Below are positions 35,091 through 44,370 of a stretch of DNA of 64,000 nucleotides, piece after piece. The stretch comes from Bacteroidota bacterium. Its GTDB lineage: Bacteria; Bacteroidota; Bacteroidia; JACCXN01. The stretch covers positions 57,760-121,759 of the forward strand of contig JACCXN010000093.1 of assembly GCA_013696965.1 (NCBI GenBank), written 5' to 3'. The first letter of the stretch is position 1. The number at the start of each line of letters is the position of its first letter. The notes under the pieces are model-generated. The model was not told the origin of the DNA. It saw only the letters and a list, made by a program, of their open reading frames with translations, and searched no databases. A program made the position numbers and the translations under genes.

Positions 35091-36156
35091 AAAAGTTGCT
35101 TTATATCTGTTTTGTTTTTTATTCAGCATAGATACAATAGCTATCAATCAGCCTGTAGAATCTCCTTTTAACAATAAAGTTTTAAAAAAGGATTCTTTGA
35201 ACAGCAGTTTTTCCTTCATTGTTACGGGTCATTTGCACGGAGCATCTTCCAATATTTCAGGTTTTCCTGCGGCTTCTTTACTAGCTAATATTGATACTAT
35301 TAATAGTTTAAATGCCGATTTTATAATTTCCCTGGGTGATTTGTTTTTGGATGTTAATGATAATTATGTTGCAAATTATAAGAGGAGCTTATTTGATAAA
35401 TTGAATATGCCTTTGTTTAATGCTGTTGGTAACCATGACTTATCGGGTAATCGATATGAAAGTTATTTTGGAAAAACTTTTTTTTCATTCGTTTACAATG
35501 AAAATCTTTTTATTTTTTTAGATACCGAAATCAATGATGGAAGTATAAAAGGAGAGCAAATGGAATTTTTTAAAAATGCCATTTCTCAAGCTCAAAAAAA
35601 CAATGCGATTAAGAATATTTTCATCGCATCACATCGGCCTGTATGGTCTGAAAACAACTCCCGTTACAATACTTTTTTTAAAGGAAATACTCAAACTCAA
35701 TTTGGATTAAATAATTTCAAAACTGAAGTTTCATCTTATTTGAATGAGCTTTCAACGAAATCAATTTTTTGGTTTTCTGGTTCTATGGCTTCAGGACCTG
35801 TTTCTTTTTTCTACGATAAACAAAAAGATTCTAACATTTCGTTTATTATTACCGCAATTCGAGACTTAAAACGAGATGCCATACTTCTTGTTAGTGTAAA
35901 TACGGATAAAGCAGTTGAGTTTAATACAATTTCCCTTACAGGTGAACCATTACATAATTTACAAACCTATGATATTGAATTCTGGAATAGAAATTCAAAA
36001 AATATGGAAATGGATTTCAACTACAGGCTAATACCATATCTTACTTTACAAATGATTAAACATTACCATTTTTGGATTGGTTTAGCTTTTGGAATATTAA
36101 TCATGAGCTTATTTGTTTTTATTAAAAGACGATTTTTTTTTAAAAATAAATTTTGA
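35083..36156 (+). CDS. Atypical metallophosphoesterase-fold protein with signal peptide and C-terminal TM
   Basis: Calcineurin-like fold suggested by the motif order. DFIISLGDLFLD near residue 85 is the GDxxxD motif, FNAVGNHDLSG near 116 the GNHD motif and IFIASHRPVW near 180 the H motif. The first metal motif, normally D-x-H, reads VTGHLHG. The terminal GHxH motif is replaced by WFSGSMASGP. Two or more metal ligands therefore differ from the norm. Residues 1-22 form a signal peptide and residues about 328-350 a transmembrane helix, so the domain would face the periplasm. It is coupled to both neighbours by overlaps (8 and 4 bases). It could be a variant phosphodiesterase or a non-catalytic relative. 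Confidence 0.7.
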   Translation: MNKKVALYLFCFLFSIDTIAINQPVESPFNNKVLKKDSLNSSFSFIVTGHLHGASSNISGFPAASLLANIDTINSLNADFIISLGDLFLDVNDNYVANYKRSLFDKLNMPLFNAVGNHDLSGNRYESYFGKTFFSFVYNENLFIFLDTEINDGSIKGEQMEFFKNAISQAQKNNAIKNIFIASHRPVWSENNSRYNTFFKGNTQTQFGLNNFKTEVSSYLNELSTKSIFWFSGSMASGPVSFFYDKQKDSNISFIITAIRDLKRDAILLVSVNTDKAVEFNTISLTGEPLHNLQTYDIEFWNRNSKNMEMDFNYRLIPYLTLQMIKHYHFWIGLAFGILIMSLFVFIKRRFFFKNKF

Positions 36157-37235
36157 AAAAGACAAAAACAATTCTTTTCCTTTATTCTGAGCTTGCTGCC
36201 TACTTTCTTTCTTGCATTAAAGTGTTAGCAAATGAAGAAAAATATTTAATTCACATAATACACTGGCCTCTAAATGAGCAAGCCCCTTTTGAATTCGATT
36301 TTCCAAAACAAGTAAAATTTTATCCTAAAAAAAAATTTTCTAAAACTGAATTACTAAAAATTGCATCCAATTTAAATCCTGATCTTATATTTTGCAGCGG
36401 ATGGATAGACAAAGATTATCTTAAAATTTGCAAAGAATTCAGAAGGAAAATCCCGGTAATTGTTGGTTTTGATAATCAATGGATAGGGACAACAAAACAA
36501 TGGCTGGCAGTTGCATCAAGAGCATTTACCATAGCTCCCTATTTTTCACATGCCTGGGTTCCCGGAGAAATTCAAGCAGAATTTGCTTTAAAACTTGGTT
36601 TTACTAACAATAGAATTTTGAGAGGCTTTTACGCTGCAGACTTTGATTTCTTTCATGCACTATATCTAAAAAACAAAGAACAAAAAGAAAAAGAATTTCC
36701 CAAACGCTTCATTTACGTAGGCCGCTACATAGAGCACAAAGGCATAAAAGACCTTTGGCAGGCATTTATAGAACTGCAAAATGAAAAGCCCAGCGACTGG
36801 GAGCTTTGGTGTTTGGGAGTTGGCCCATTAAAAGAACAGGAAGTCACGCATCCCAAAATAAAACATTTTGGTTTTGTACAGCCATCAGAAATGAAAAAAA
36901 TCATTGCAGATTCCGGTGTTTTTGTGCTTCCCAGCCATTTTGAGCCCTGGGGAGTTGTAGTGCATGAGTTTGCCGCAGCCGGTTTTCCTTTAATATGCAG
37001 CGATAAAGTGGGGGCAAATTCTGCCTTTTTGAAGCAGGGCGAGAACGGTTTTATATATCATTCAGCAGATGTGGAGGCATTGAAAAACGCACTGAAAAAA
37101 ATGACAGCACAATCCAAAGAACAATTGCTTGAAATGGGGGAGAAGAGTATAGAAAAAGCAAAGTTAATTACCCCCGAAAAATGGGCACAGACCATTACAG
37201 GAGTTTTGTCTCGGCCAGAAAAAGGCATTAGCTGA
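36153..37235 (+). CDS. Glycosyltransferase family 4-like
   Basis: GT-B protein of 360 residues that closes the second cluster. The C-terminal donor domain is clear: RFIYVGRYIEHKGIKDLWQAFIEL, WELWCLGVGPLKEQE, KHFGFVQPSEMKKIIADSGVFVLPSHFEPWGVVVHEFAAAGFPLICS and an E-x7-E-like FEPWGVVVHE. The N-domain begins KTILFLYSELAAYFLSCIKVL. The start is a TTG at 36153 overlapping the previous stop (TTGA); no ATG is available. Unusually for this cluster the C-terminal half is richer in G+C than its neighbours. Confidence 0.85.
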   Translation: MKKTKTILFLYSELAAYFLSCIKVLANEEKYLIHIIHWPLNEQAPFEFDFPKQVKFYPKKKFSKTELLKIASNLNPDLIFCSGWIDKDYLKICKEFRRKIPVIVGFDNQWIGTTKQWLAVASRAFTIAPYFSHAWVPGEIQAEFALKLGFTNNRILRGFYAADFDFFHALYLKNKEQKEKEFPKRFIYVGRYIEHKGIKDLWQAFIELQNEKPSDWELWCLGVGPLKEQEVTHPKIKHFGFVQPSEMKKIIADSGVFVLPSHFEPWGVVVHEFAAAGFPLICSDKVGANSAFLKQGENGFIYHSADVEALKNALKKMTAQSKEQLLEMGEKSIEKAKLITPEKWAQTITGVLSRPEKGIS

Positions 37236-37340
37236 AAAGTTTTTTCATGCCTTCCCGAAGTTTAGGCATAGGATCATGAAATTATTATCCATGGTTGTTT
37301 ATATTTTCCGCACACATTTTTTTTTCGGAATTAAATTGCT

Positions 37341-37976
37341 CCTAACATAAAAAGATTATATAAACCCAACTATATTATATAAAATGTTTGCATTAACATT
37401 ATTACTATGTTACATGAAACGTTTGTGTTTGCCCTCACTATGTTACATAAAATGTTTGTATTTGCCATCACTATGATGCATTAAATGTTTTTATTTACCT
37501 TCACTATGTCACGTTGAATGTTGAATGTTAATATTTGCCCTAACTATGATACATGAAGTGTTTATATTTGGCCTTTCTTTGTTACCTATAGGTTTATATT
37601 TGGCCTTACTATGATACATAAAATGTTTGAATTTACCTTCACCACGTTACATGAAATGTTAATATTTGCCCTTACTATGATACATGAAGTGTTTATATTT
37701 ACCCTAACTATGTTACATAAAATGTATATATTTGCCCTTGCTTTGTTTCATATATGTTTATATTTGGCTTTACTATGGTACATAAAGGTTTACATTGCCC
37801 TCACTATGTTACATTAAATGCTTGTATTTACCCACACTATGATACAACAAGTATTTATATTTACCCTCACTATGATACATAAAGTATTTATATTTACCTT
37901 CACTTTGCCCATTTGTTTTTTTATTTGGCCTTACAATATGATACAAATTAGTTTTATTTAACCAAGGCTTCCACTA
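37341..37976. repeat. Degenerate 33-bp tandem repeat array, about 19 units
   Basis: Consecutive units of 31-35 bases (one of 40) begin TGATACAT or TGTTACAT, continue AAA-ATGTTTATATTT and end GCCCTCACTA. By eye I count about 19 units, the outer ones most degenerate. Since 33 is a multiple of three, one frame stays open for 68 codons (37611-37817) with an 11-residue period. That frame has no recognisable start signal and is broken by indels elsewhere, so I read this as a non-coding minisatellite. The repeats are directly adjacent, so it is not a CRISPR. Confidence 0.85.
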
Positions 37977-38014
37977 TTATAAAAAGCACAGCTTTGATGT
38001 TTTAAATATAAATA

Positions 38015-39373
38015 ATGATAACAAGGGATATAATTTCTACAATGATAAAATGGGCTGCAAAGCCCTCACGGAAACCATTAGTAATTAGGGGAGCCAGGCA
38101 AGTTGGCAAAACTACCCTGGTTGCTCAGTTTTCTCATCAATTTGATCAGTACATATATTTAAACCTGGAATTACCTGATGACAGCCAGGCTTTTTTGGAT
38201 TTTAAAAACATGGATACGCTTATACAATCCATATTTTTTATAAAAAATAAAGTTCATTCCAAAAAGAAAAAAACACTGATTTTCATTGATGAAATACAGG
38301 AGGTTCCCAAAGCACTAAACCTGCTGCGTTATTTTTATGAACAGGCTCCCGAATTATATGTAATTGCTGCAGGTTCATTGTTGGAGACGCTTTTCAGCCA
38401 AAATGTGAGTTTTCCTGTCGGACGCCTGGAATTCCTGGTGGTAAGGCCGGTGTCTTTTTCTGAATTTCTTGCTGCAACTGGTGAACATGCTGCATTGCAG
38501 GCAATGAGGAATATACCTTTACCGGAATTTGCCAATGAAAAACTTTTTGCCCTTTTTAATATTTACACTTTAATTGGAGGAATGCCCGAAATCGTTGATC
38601 ATTATGCAACACATAAGGATTTAACTTCACTGAAACCAATTTATGAATCACTTATAGTTTCATATATTGATGATGTGGAAAAATATGCAGCCAATGCCAC
38701 TCAGGTGCAGCTTTTTCGCCACGTCATTAAAGCCTCATTTGCTGAAGCCGGCAAAAGAATTAAATTCCAGGGTTTCGGAAAATCAAACTACAGGTCCAGA
38801 GAAATGGGAGAAGTTTTAAGGAATTTGCAAAAAGCGTTTCTACTTTACCTTGTTTATCCCACTACCGGTGCAGAACTTCCATTGCAACCGGATTCTCGCA
38901 AATCCCCCAGGTTGCAGGTTTTAGACACAGGAATGCTCAATTATTTCCTGGGAATCCAAAAAGAACTGCTTTGGGCCACTGATTTAAACAAAGTTTACCA
39001 GGGAACTGTTATTGAACATATCGTTGGCCAGGAACTTTTGGCCATAGATCACAGCGTATTAAACCAGCTTAATTTTTGGATACGTGAGAAAAAAGAATCT
39101 TCTGCTGAGGTGGATTACCTTTATTTATTTGAAGGAAAAGTAATACCTGTGGAAGTTAAATCAGGTTCTGCAGGTAAGTTAAGGTCGTTGCATTTATTTA
39201 TGGACCTGGCCCCACATAACATGGCCATTCGCTTTTATGCCGGAGAAATCTCCATAACCGAGGTGAATACCCTGGCAGGTAAAAAATATTTTCTGTTAAA
39301 CCTTCCTTACTTTTTGGTTTCTCAAATTGAATATTATTTAACATGGTTCAAAAATAAGATCAATGAAAAATAA
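38015..39373 (+). CDS. AAA ATPase with DUF4143 C-terminal domain (second copy)
   Basis: Paralogous type to the ATPase at 23491 but a distant relative. Walker A is VIRGARQVGKTTLV near residue 24. Walker B is TLIFIDEIQEVPKAL near 87, followed by YVIAAGSLLE (sensor) and FPVGRLEFLVVRPVSFSEFL, the typical family core. The DUF4143 part includes QVLDTGMLNYFLGI near 308 and the nuclease-like ESSAEVDYLYLFEGKVIPVEVKSG near 370-393. At 452 residues it is longer than the first copy. It sits alone behind the 33-bp repeat array. Function is unknown; such genes are often strain-variable. Confidence 0.88.
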   Translation: MITRDIISTMIKWAAKPSRKPLVIRGARQVGKTTLVAQFSHQFDQYIYLNLELPDDSQAFLDFKNMDTLIQSIFFIKNKVHSKKKKTLIFIDEIQEVPKALNLLRYFYEQAPELYVIAAGSLLETLFSQNVSFPVGRLEFLVVRPVSFSEFLAATGEHAALQAMRNIPLPEFANEKLFALFNIYTLIGGMPEIVDHYATHKDLTSLKPIYESLIVSYIDDVEKYAANATQVQLFRHVIKASFAEAGKRIKFQGFGKSNYRSREMGEVLRNLQKAFLLYLVYPTTGAELPLQPDSRKSPRLQVLDTGMLNYFLGIQKELLWATDLNKVYQGTVIEHIVGQELLAIDHSVLNQLNFWIREKKESSAEVDYLYLFEGKVIPVEVKSGSAGKLRSLHLFMDLAPHNMAIRFYAGEISITEVNTLAGKKYFLLNLPYFLVSQIEYYLTWFKNKINEK

Positions 39374-39720
39374 TTTTTACAGATAGTTCTTTAAAAAAAC
39401 AAAATTGATTCCGCACAAATTGTATAGCTGATTTTATCTCAAACAAAGGCCATAGTTGTAGTGTATGCAGGTCTGGATGAAATAGGATGCTTTTTAAAAA
39501 GAACAATTTTATATGGAATTCAAGTTCCCTTAATTTAAAAAATTAAGGGTTTATAAGTTTTAATAATTAGCATATCTAACTGGTTTATTAAAAAATTACC
39601 CCAAAACTCCTTATTTGACATATATATTCATGTTATACTTAACAACAAATGATTAAACTTTAAAGTTATTTATTCCTTAACTACCTGCTTAACCTAATAC
39701 TTTTTATTTACTTTTGCCTC
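39374..39720 (+). other. Gap of 347 bases upstream of guaA
   Basis: No coding sequence can be supported. A 10-bp A/T-rich hairpin (CCCTTAATTT, loop AAA, AAATTAAGGG) lies at 39527-39549, possibly a terminator of unknown use. The only other signal is the guaA promoter at 39709. Confidence 0.5.
39709..39717 (+). promoter_or_regulatory. Bacteroidota -7 promoter element TActTTTGC of guaA
   Basis: TACTTTTGC ends three bases before the guaA ATG, so the mRNA would be leaderless or have only a few 5' bases. No convincing -33 TTTG is visible. Confidence 0.55.
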
Positions 39721-41253
39721 ATGCAGAATGAAATGATATTAATACTTGACTTTGGGTCACAATACACCCAACTAATTGCCAGGCGGGTAAGAGAACTAAA
39801 TGTTTACTGTGAAATACATCCTTTTAATAAAATTCCTGAAATTCATTCAGGAATTAAAGGAGTGGTGCTTTCTGGTAGCCCTTTTTCAGTAAGGGATGCT
39901 GCTGCACTTAATCCTGATTTAACATTAATTAAAGGAAAATTACCCTTATTGGGAGTATGTTATGGTGCACAACTGCTTTCTCATAAATACGGGGGCGAAG
40001 TAACCCCTTCCAATACCAGGGAATATGGAAGAGCTAATCTTTCTTTTGTGGATGACACAGACACCCTGTTTAAAGGCATTTCTCTGAATTCTCAAGTATG
40101 GATGTCTCATGGTGATACAATTGTGAAAATTCCAGATCATTATAAGGTTACTGCAAGTACAATGGATGTGAAAGTTGCAGGTTACCATATTAAAGGAGAA
40201 TCAACGTATGGCATTCAGTTTCACCCTGAAGTTTACCATTCAACAGAAGGTGCAGTTTTGTTAAGAAATTTCATTGTGGATATTTGCGGTTGCAAACAGG
40301 ATTGGACACCTGATTCTTTTGTTGAAACAACAGTACAACAGTTAAAGGAAAAAATAGGAAATGACAAAGTAGTATTGGGACTCTCAGGTGGAGTTGATTC
40401 TAGCGTTGCTGCAGTGTTGTTACATAAAGCAATTGGAAAAAACCTGTATTGTATTTTTGTTGATAATGGACTGTTAAGAAAAGATGAATTTGAAAGCGTT
40501 TTGCATTCCTATAAAGATATGGGTTTAAATGTAAAGGGAGTTGATTCAAAAGATAGGTTTTATGCCGAACTTGCAGGTGTTTCTGATCCGGAAAAGAAAA
40601 GAAAAGCAATTGGAAAAGTTTTTATTGATGTTTTTGATGAAGAGTCACATCTTATTCAAGATGTTAAATGGCTTGCTCAGGGAACCATATATCCCGATGT
40701 AATTGAATCTATATCTGTAAAAGGGCCTTCTGCCACAATAAAGTCACATCACAATGTTGGGGGCTTACCCGATTTTATGAAACTAAAAATTGTAGAACCC
40801 TTAAATACCTTATTTAAAGATGAAGTTAGAAGAGTAGGAAAAACACTTGAAATAGATGAAAATATCCTTAACAGACATCCCTTTCCAGGTCCCGGACTCG
40901 CTATTCGCATACTTGGAGACATTACAAAAGATAAGGTAAAGATTCTTCAACAAGTGGATGATATTTTCATTAGTTCCTTAAAAAAAGCAGGCTTATATAA
41001 CGATGTTTGGCAGGCTGGTGCCATTTTTCTTCCGGTTCAAACTGTAGGAGTAATGGGCGATGAAAGAACATATGAAAATGCTGTTGCCCTTCGTGCTGTT
41101 ACTTCCACAGATGGAATGACTGCTGATTGGTGTCATCTTCCTTATGATTTTTTAAGTAAAGTATCCAATGACATTATAAATAAAGTTAAAGGTATTAATC
41201 GCGTTGTTTATGACATCAGCTCTAAGCCACCTGCAACTATTGAATGGGAATAA
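39721..41253 (+). CDS. guaA: GMP synthase (glutamine-hydrolysing)
   Basis: Converts XMP to GMP using ATP and glutamine in the cytoplasm, the last step of guanine nucleotide synthesis. The N-terminal class I glutamine amidotransferase domain has the nucleophile Cys80 in [11 protein letters not shown] and the His-Glu pair in [11 protein letters not shown] near residue 165. The ATP pyrophosphatase P-loop [13 protein letters not shown] lies near 220. The C-terminal dimerisation domain includes [16 protein letters not shown] and the terminal motif [10 protein letters not shown]. The length of 510 is full-size. The LysM protein gene begins immediately after the stop, indicating an operon with it and hemF. 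Confidence 0.97.
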   Translation: MQNEMILILDFGSQYTQLIARRVRELNVYCEIHPFNKIPEIHSGIKGVVLSGSPFSVRDAAALNPDLTLIKGKLPLLGVCYGAQLLSHKYGGEVTPSNTREYGRANLSFVDDTDTLFKGISLNSQVWMSHGDTIVKIPDHYKVTASTMDVKVAGYHIKGESTYGIQFHPEVYHSTEGAVLLRNFIVDICGCKQDWTPDSFVETTVQQLKEKIGNDKVVLGLSGGVDSSVAAVLLHKAIGKNLYCIFVDNGLLRKDEFESVLHSYKDMGLNVKGVDSKDRFYAELAGVSDPEKKRKAIGKVFIDVFDEESHLIQDVKWLAQGTIYPDVIESISVKGPSATIKSHHNVGGLPDFMKLKIVEPLNTLFKDEVRRVGKTLEIDENILNRHPFPGPGLAIRILGDITKDKVKILQQVDDIFISSLKKAGLYNDVWQAGAIFLPVQTVGVMGDERTYENAVALRAVTSTDGMTADWCHLPYDFLSKVSNDIINKVKGINRVVYDISSKPPATIEWE

Positions 41254-43107
41254 ATGGTGATGTTTATTAATAGGTCAATCCGCATTTTAAAACTTATGTT
41301 CTTGCTGCTTTTATTTGCAGCAAGCATTCCCTCCGTTTTCTCCCAGGATGATCTTAAAACAGAAACTATAGAGGGGAAAAAGTATTACATGCATAAAGTG
41401 GAGCAGGGGCATACCTTGTATGCGATATCAAAAAAATACTTAATTGAAATTGAAGATATTCTTAATGAAAATCCTGAAGCTTCCGAAGGATTAAAGATTG
41501 ACCAGGTTTTAAGGATTCCACTGGTTAAAGAAAACAAAAAGCTTCATAAGTTAAACAACCCGGAAATTAAAGGAAATTATATTCTTCATACCATTGAAAA
41601 AGGGCAAACTTTATATTCACTTTCTAAATTTTACAATATTGCTTTAGAGGATATAGTTTTTGAAAATCCAGGAGTTCAAAATGAAATGAGAATTGGGGAT
41701 GTGCTCAAAATCCGTGTGAATAAGGTTGAAAACATTAATAAAGAATCTATTGCTCCCGCTAAAGAAGATGGTTGGCTTCGTCATACTATTCACAAAGGAG
41801 AAACCTTGTATTCGCTTGCAAAAAAATATGGTGTAAACATCGATTCAATAAGTATTATCAACAATGGTTTGCCAGAAGGTTTAAAAGATGGTGAGACAAT
41901 CAGAATACCCGTTAAAATATTACCTGGGCGTAATGATATTATTAAGGCAGACACTTCAGTTATTTATAAATACATTAAGGAAAAATTAAAAAGTGGAAAA
42001 TTTGATGAAGATGAACAAAACCCGGGTGAATATAATATAGCCTTGCTTCTTCCTTTATTTATTCAGGAAAATGATGGTATAGAGAAAAATAAAAGACCAT
42101 TTGAAAAAAAAATCCTATTTGACCAATCAATTGTAGCACTCCAATTTTATGAAGGCTTTCTGCTTGCACTTGATTCCATGAATAAAGAAGGGCTTGTGGC
42201 TAATATTTATGTTTATGATACTGCAAAGGATTCATTACAATTAAAAATGGTACTTGCAAAACCCGAGCTTAAACAAATGGATTTAATTATAGGCCCATTA
42301 TTCCTTTCAGGTTTCGTTCAGGCTTCAAAATTTGCACTGGAAAATGAAATTCACATTGTATCACCTTTTATTCAACAGAATTCAATTATTGCTGAAAATC
42401 CTTATGTTAGTAAAGTTGTTCCTGCACCTACAACCCAGTTCGATCAAATAGCAGAGTTTATTTCAGAGGCTTATCCCAATCAAAATCTTGTATTGATTCA
42501 CAACAGTAAATTAGAGGATAAGCCTATTGTTAGAGCGTTCACAAAAAAAGCCGCAGCAAAGAATCTTTCTATAAAAGAAATCAACTATCTAACTTCTGAT
42601 TTTAAAGCTATTCAACTGGCTTTATCCTCAAATAAGAAAAATATTTTAATTGTTCCATCTAACGATGTTGCCTTTGTTACCGATTTAATCAGTAAACTTT
42701 ATTTTTCTTCTACTCAGGAGAAAGAAATAATTGTTTTTGGATCAGATTCCTGGCTTGATTTCGAAAATTTGGATATTAATTACCTTCAAAAACTTAATAC
42801 ACATATTGCAACCGCAAATCATGTTGATTTTGATAATGAAAAAATTAAAAATTTTATTGGAGTATATAGGGAAAAATATCTTTCTGATCCTTCTAATTAT
42901 GCTTTCCAGGGATTTGACCTGGGATATTTTTACTTGTCATTGTTGAATAAATATGGACGGTATTTCTCTCAAAAATACGTGTTATTTACCCATAATGGGC
43001 TGCAACTTACTTTCAATGTAAGCAAAGTTTCTGAACAATCAGGTTTTGAAAACAAAGGATTTTCAATTATCCGTTTTGAGAATTACAAGCTGGTTAAAGT
43101 AAATTAA
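41254..43107 (+). CDS. LysM-repeat protein with periplasmic-binding-like domain
   Basis: Exported protein of 617 residues. After a signal peptide (residues 1-31, ending VFSQ) come three LysM modules: HKVEQGHTLYAISKKYLIEIEDILNENP near 48, HTIEKGQTLYSLSKFYNIALEDIVFENP near 112 and HTIHKGETLYSLAKKYGVNIDSISIINN near 177. They should bind peptidoglycan. Residues 260-610 resemble a type I periplasmic-binding protein/LppC-like fold: YNIALLLPLFI, ALQFYEGFLLALDSM, DLIIGPLFLSGF and FAFQGFDLGYFYL-type strands. This combination is common in Bacteroidota. It begins directly after the guaA stop and hemF follows directly after its own stop. Confidence 0.88.
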   Translation: MVMFINRSIRILKLMFLLLLFAASIPSVFSQDDLKTETIEGKKYYMHKVEQGHTLYAISKKYLIEIEDILNENPEASEGLKIDQVLRIPLVKENKKLHKLNNPEIKGNYILHTIEKGQTLYSLSKFYNIALEDIVFENPGVQNEMRIGDVLKIRVNKVENINKESIAPAKEDGWLRHTIHKGETLYSLAKKYGVNIDSISIINNGLPEGLKDGETIRIPVKILPGRNDIIKADTSVIYKYIKEKLKSGKFDEDEQNPGEYNIALLLPLFIQENDGIEKNKRPFEKKILFDQSIVALQFYEGFLLALDSMNKEGLVANIYVYDTAKDSLQLKMVLAKPELKQMDLIIGPLFLSGFVQASKFALENEIHIVSPFIQQNSIIAENPYVSKVVPAPTTQFDQIAEFISEAYPNQNLVLIHNSKLEDKPIVRAFTKKAAAKNLSIKEINYLTSDFKAIQLALSSNKKNILIVPSNDVAFVTDLISKLYFSSTQEKEIIVFGSDSWLDFENLDINYLQKLNTHIATANHVDFDNEKIKNFIGVYREKYLSDPSNYAFQGFDLGYFYLSLLNKYGRYFSQKYVLFTHNGLQLTFNVSKVSEQSGFENKGFSIIRFENYKLVKVN

Positions 43108-44010
43108 ATGGAAGAAAAAATTCAGGTTGGTGTTTGGCTTAAACAGTTGCAGGATAATATTTGTAAGGAAATTGAAAAAGAAGATTCCCTTGCTAAATTT
43201 AAGGAAGATAAATGGTCAAGGCCTGGTGGGGGAGGAGGCCGAAGCAGAGTAATTGAAAATGGAGCAATTATTGAAAAGGGAGGAGTTAATTATTCCTCTG
43301 TTTTTGGTAAACTTCCTTCCAATATTCAAAAGTCACTTAAGTTAAAAGAGGAAACAGAATTTTTTGCTACAGGTGTTTCAATTGTAATGCACCCTGTAAA
43401 TCCATTCGTTCCAATTATTCATATGAATGTACGTTATTTTGAGTTAGATGATGGCTCAAAATGGTTCGGAGGTGGAATTGACCTTACACCACATTACATA
43501 AATGTACAGGAAGCCAGATTTTTTCATTCTAACCTAAAAATGGAATGTGATAAACACCATAATTCCTATTATGCTCAATTTAAAAAATGGGCAGATGATT
43601 ATTTCTACATTCAACATCGAAATGAAACTAGAGGGGTAGGAGGTGTTTTTTTTGATAAGCTTGCTCCTAATAATGAATTTTCCTTTCAGGATAGATTTGA
43701 TTTTATTAAAGCAATTGGAGATTCATTCGCCCCTGTTTATACTCAGTTAATGAAGAATAACGCAAAAAAAGCCTTTACTGATGATCATAAGAAATGGCAG
43801 TTAATTCGAAGAGGACGTTATGTTGAATTTAACCTTGTTTATGATAAGGGAACAAAATTTGGTTTGGAAACAAATGGAAGAATTGAATCTATTCTCATGA
43901 GCCTACCGCCCGTTGTTAATTGGCCTTATAATTTTATACCTGAAAAAGACAGTCCTGAAGAAAAGACATTAAACCTTTTGAAAAAAAACATAGATTGGCT
44001 AAATGCTTAA
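43108..44010 (+). CDS. hemF: Oxygen-dependent coproporphyrinogen III oxidase
   Basis: Cytoplasmic haem-pathway enzyme converting coproporphyrinogen III to protoporphyrinogen IX with O2. Family landmarks are KWSRPGGGGGRSRVIENG near residue 30, GVSIVMHPVNPFVPIIHMNVRYFEL near 90 with catalytic histidines, WFGGGIDLTPHYI near 118 and HRNETRGVGGVFFD near 170. RRGRYVEFNLVYDKGTKFGLETNGR near 232 and ILMSLPPVVNWPY follow. The length of 300 is normal. Its presence indicates that the organism can make haem aerobically. It is contiguous with the LysM gene upstream. Confidence 0.96.
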   Translation: MEEKIQVGVWLKQLQDNICKEIEKEDSLAKFKEDKWSRPGGGGGRSRVIENGAIIEKGGVNYSSVFGKLPSNIQKSLKLKEETEFFATGVSIVMHPVNPFVPIIHMNVRYFELDDGSKWFGGGIDLTPHYINVQEARFFHSNLKMECDKHHNSYYAQFKKWADDYFYIQHRNETRGVGGVFFDKLAPNNEFSFQDRFDFIKAIGDSFAPVYTQLMKNNAKKAFTDDHKKWQLIRRGRYVEFNLVYDKGTKFGLETNGRIESILMSLPPVVNWPYNFIPEKDSPEEKTLNLLKKNIDWLNA

Positions 44011-44102
44011 AGCAAAATTAGCATAACCTGATTAATCAAAGAATTAACATTAGCTTTTAAAAAATACAGAAAGAATTATTTTTTTTAAAGTAAAAATAAT
44101 TA

Positions 44103-44111
44103 TACCTTTGC
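44103..44111 (+). promoter_or_regulatory. Bacteroidota -7 promoter element TAccTTTGC of rpsU
   Basis: TACCTTTGC lies 52 bases upstream of the rpsU start, giving an mRNA leader of about 45 bases. It matches TAnnTTTGC exactly; a -33 TTTG is not evident in the A/T-rich sequence upstream. Confidence 0.6.
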
Positions 44112-44163
44112 AGCCCCGTTATAGTACAGGTTGAAAATATAAAAAAATCAAAAAACACATAAA

Positions 44164-44355
44164 ATGATCATTATACCAGTAAAAGAAGGCGAAGCAATCG
44201 ATAAAGCTTTAAAAAAATTCAAAAAGAAATTTGAGAAAACAGGAGTAGTTAAGGAATTAAGAGAAAGACAAAAATTCACTAAGCCTTCAATAAAAAAACG
44301 CGAACAGGTTATTAAAGCTGTGTATAAAGAGAACATGCAAAGAGAAGAAGAATAG
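44164..44355 (+). CDS. rpsU: 30S ribosomal protein S21
   Basis: Small basic ribosomal protein of 63 residues needed for translation initiation at the 30S platform. The N-terminus MIIIPVKEGEAIDKALKKFKKKFEKTGVV and the tail KKREQVIKAVY match bS21. The gene is monocistronic in appearance: it has its own TAccTTTGC promoter, and a 23-bp inverted repeat able to form a terminator begins 16 bases after its stop. Confidence 0.95.
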   Translation: MIIIPVKEGEAIDKALKKFKKKFEKTGVVKELRERQKFTKPSIKKREQVIKAVYKENMQREEE

Positions 44356-44370
44356 GCTTAAATATTTTTT

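Noticed and set aside
37249-37271. Terminator after the GT4 gene at 36153
   Set aside because: ATGCCT/AGGCAT gives only a 6-bp stem with an 11-base loop and no T-run.
37611-37817. 68-codon frame with an 11-residue period inside the tandem repeats
   Set aside because: Openness follows from a repeat unit divisible by three, and indels break the frame on both sides; there is no start signal or homology.
37341-37976. Possible CRISPR array
   Set aside because: Units are directly adjacent, variable in sequence and without unique spacers; no cas genes are present.
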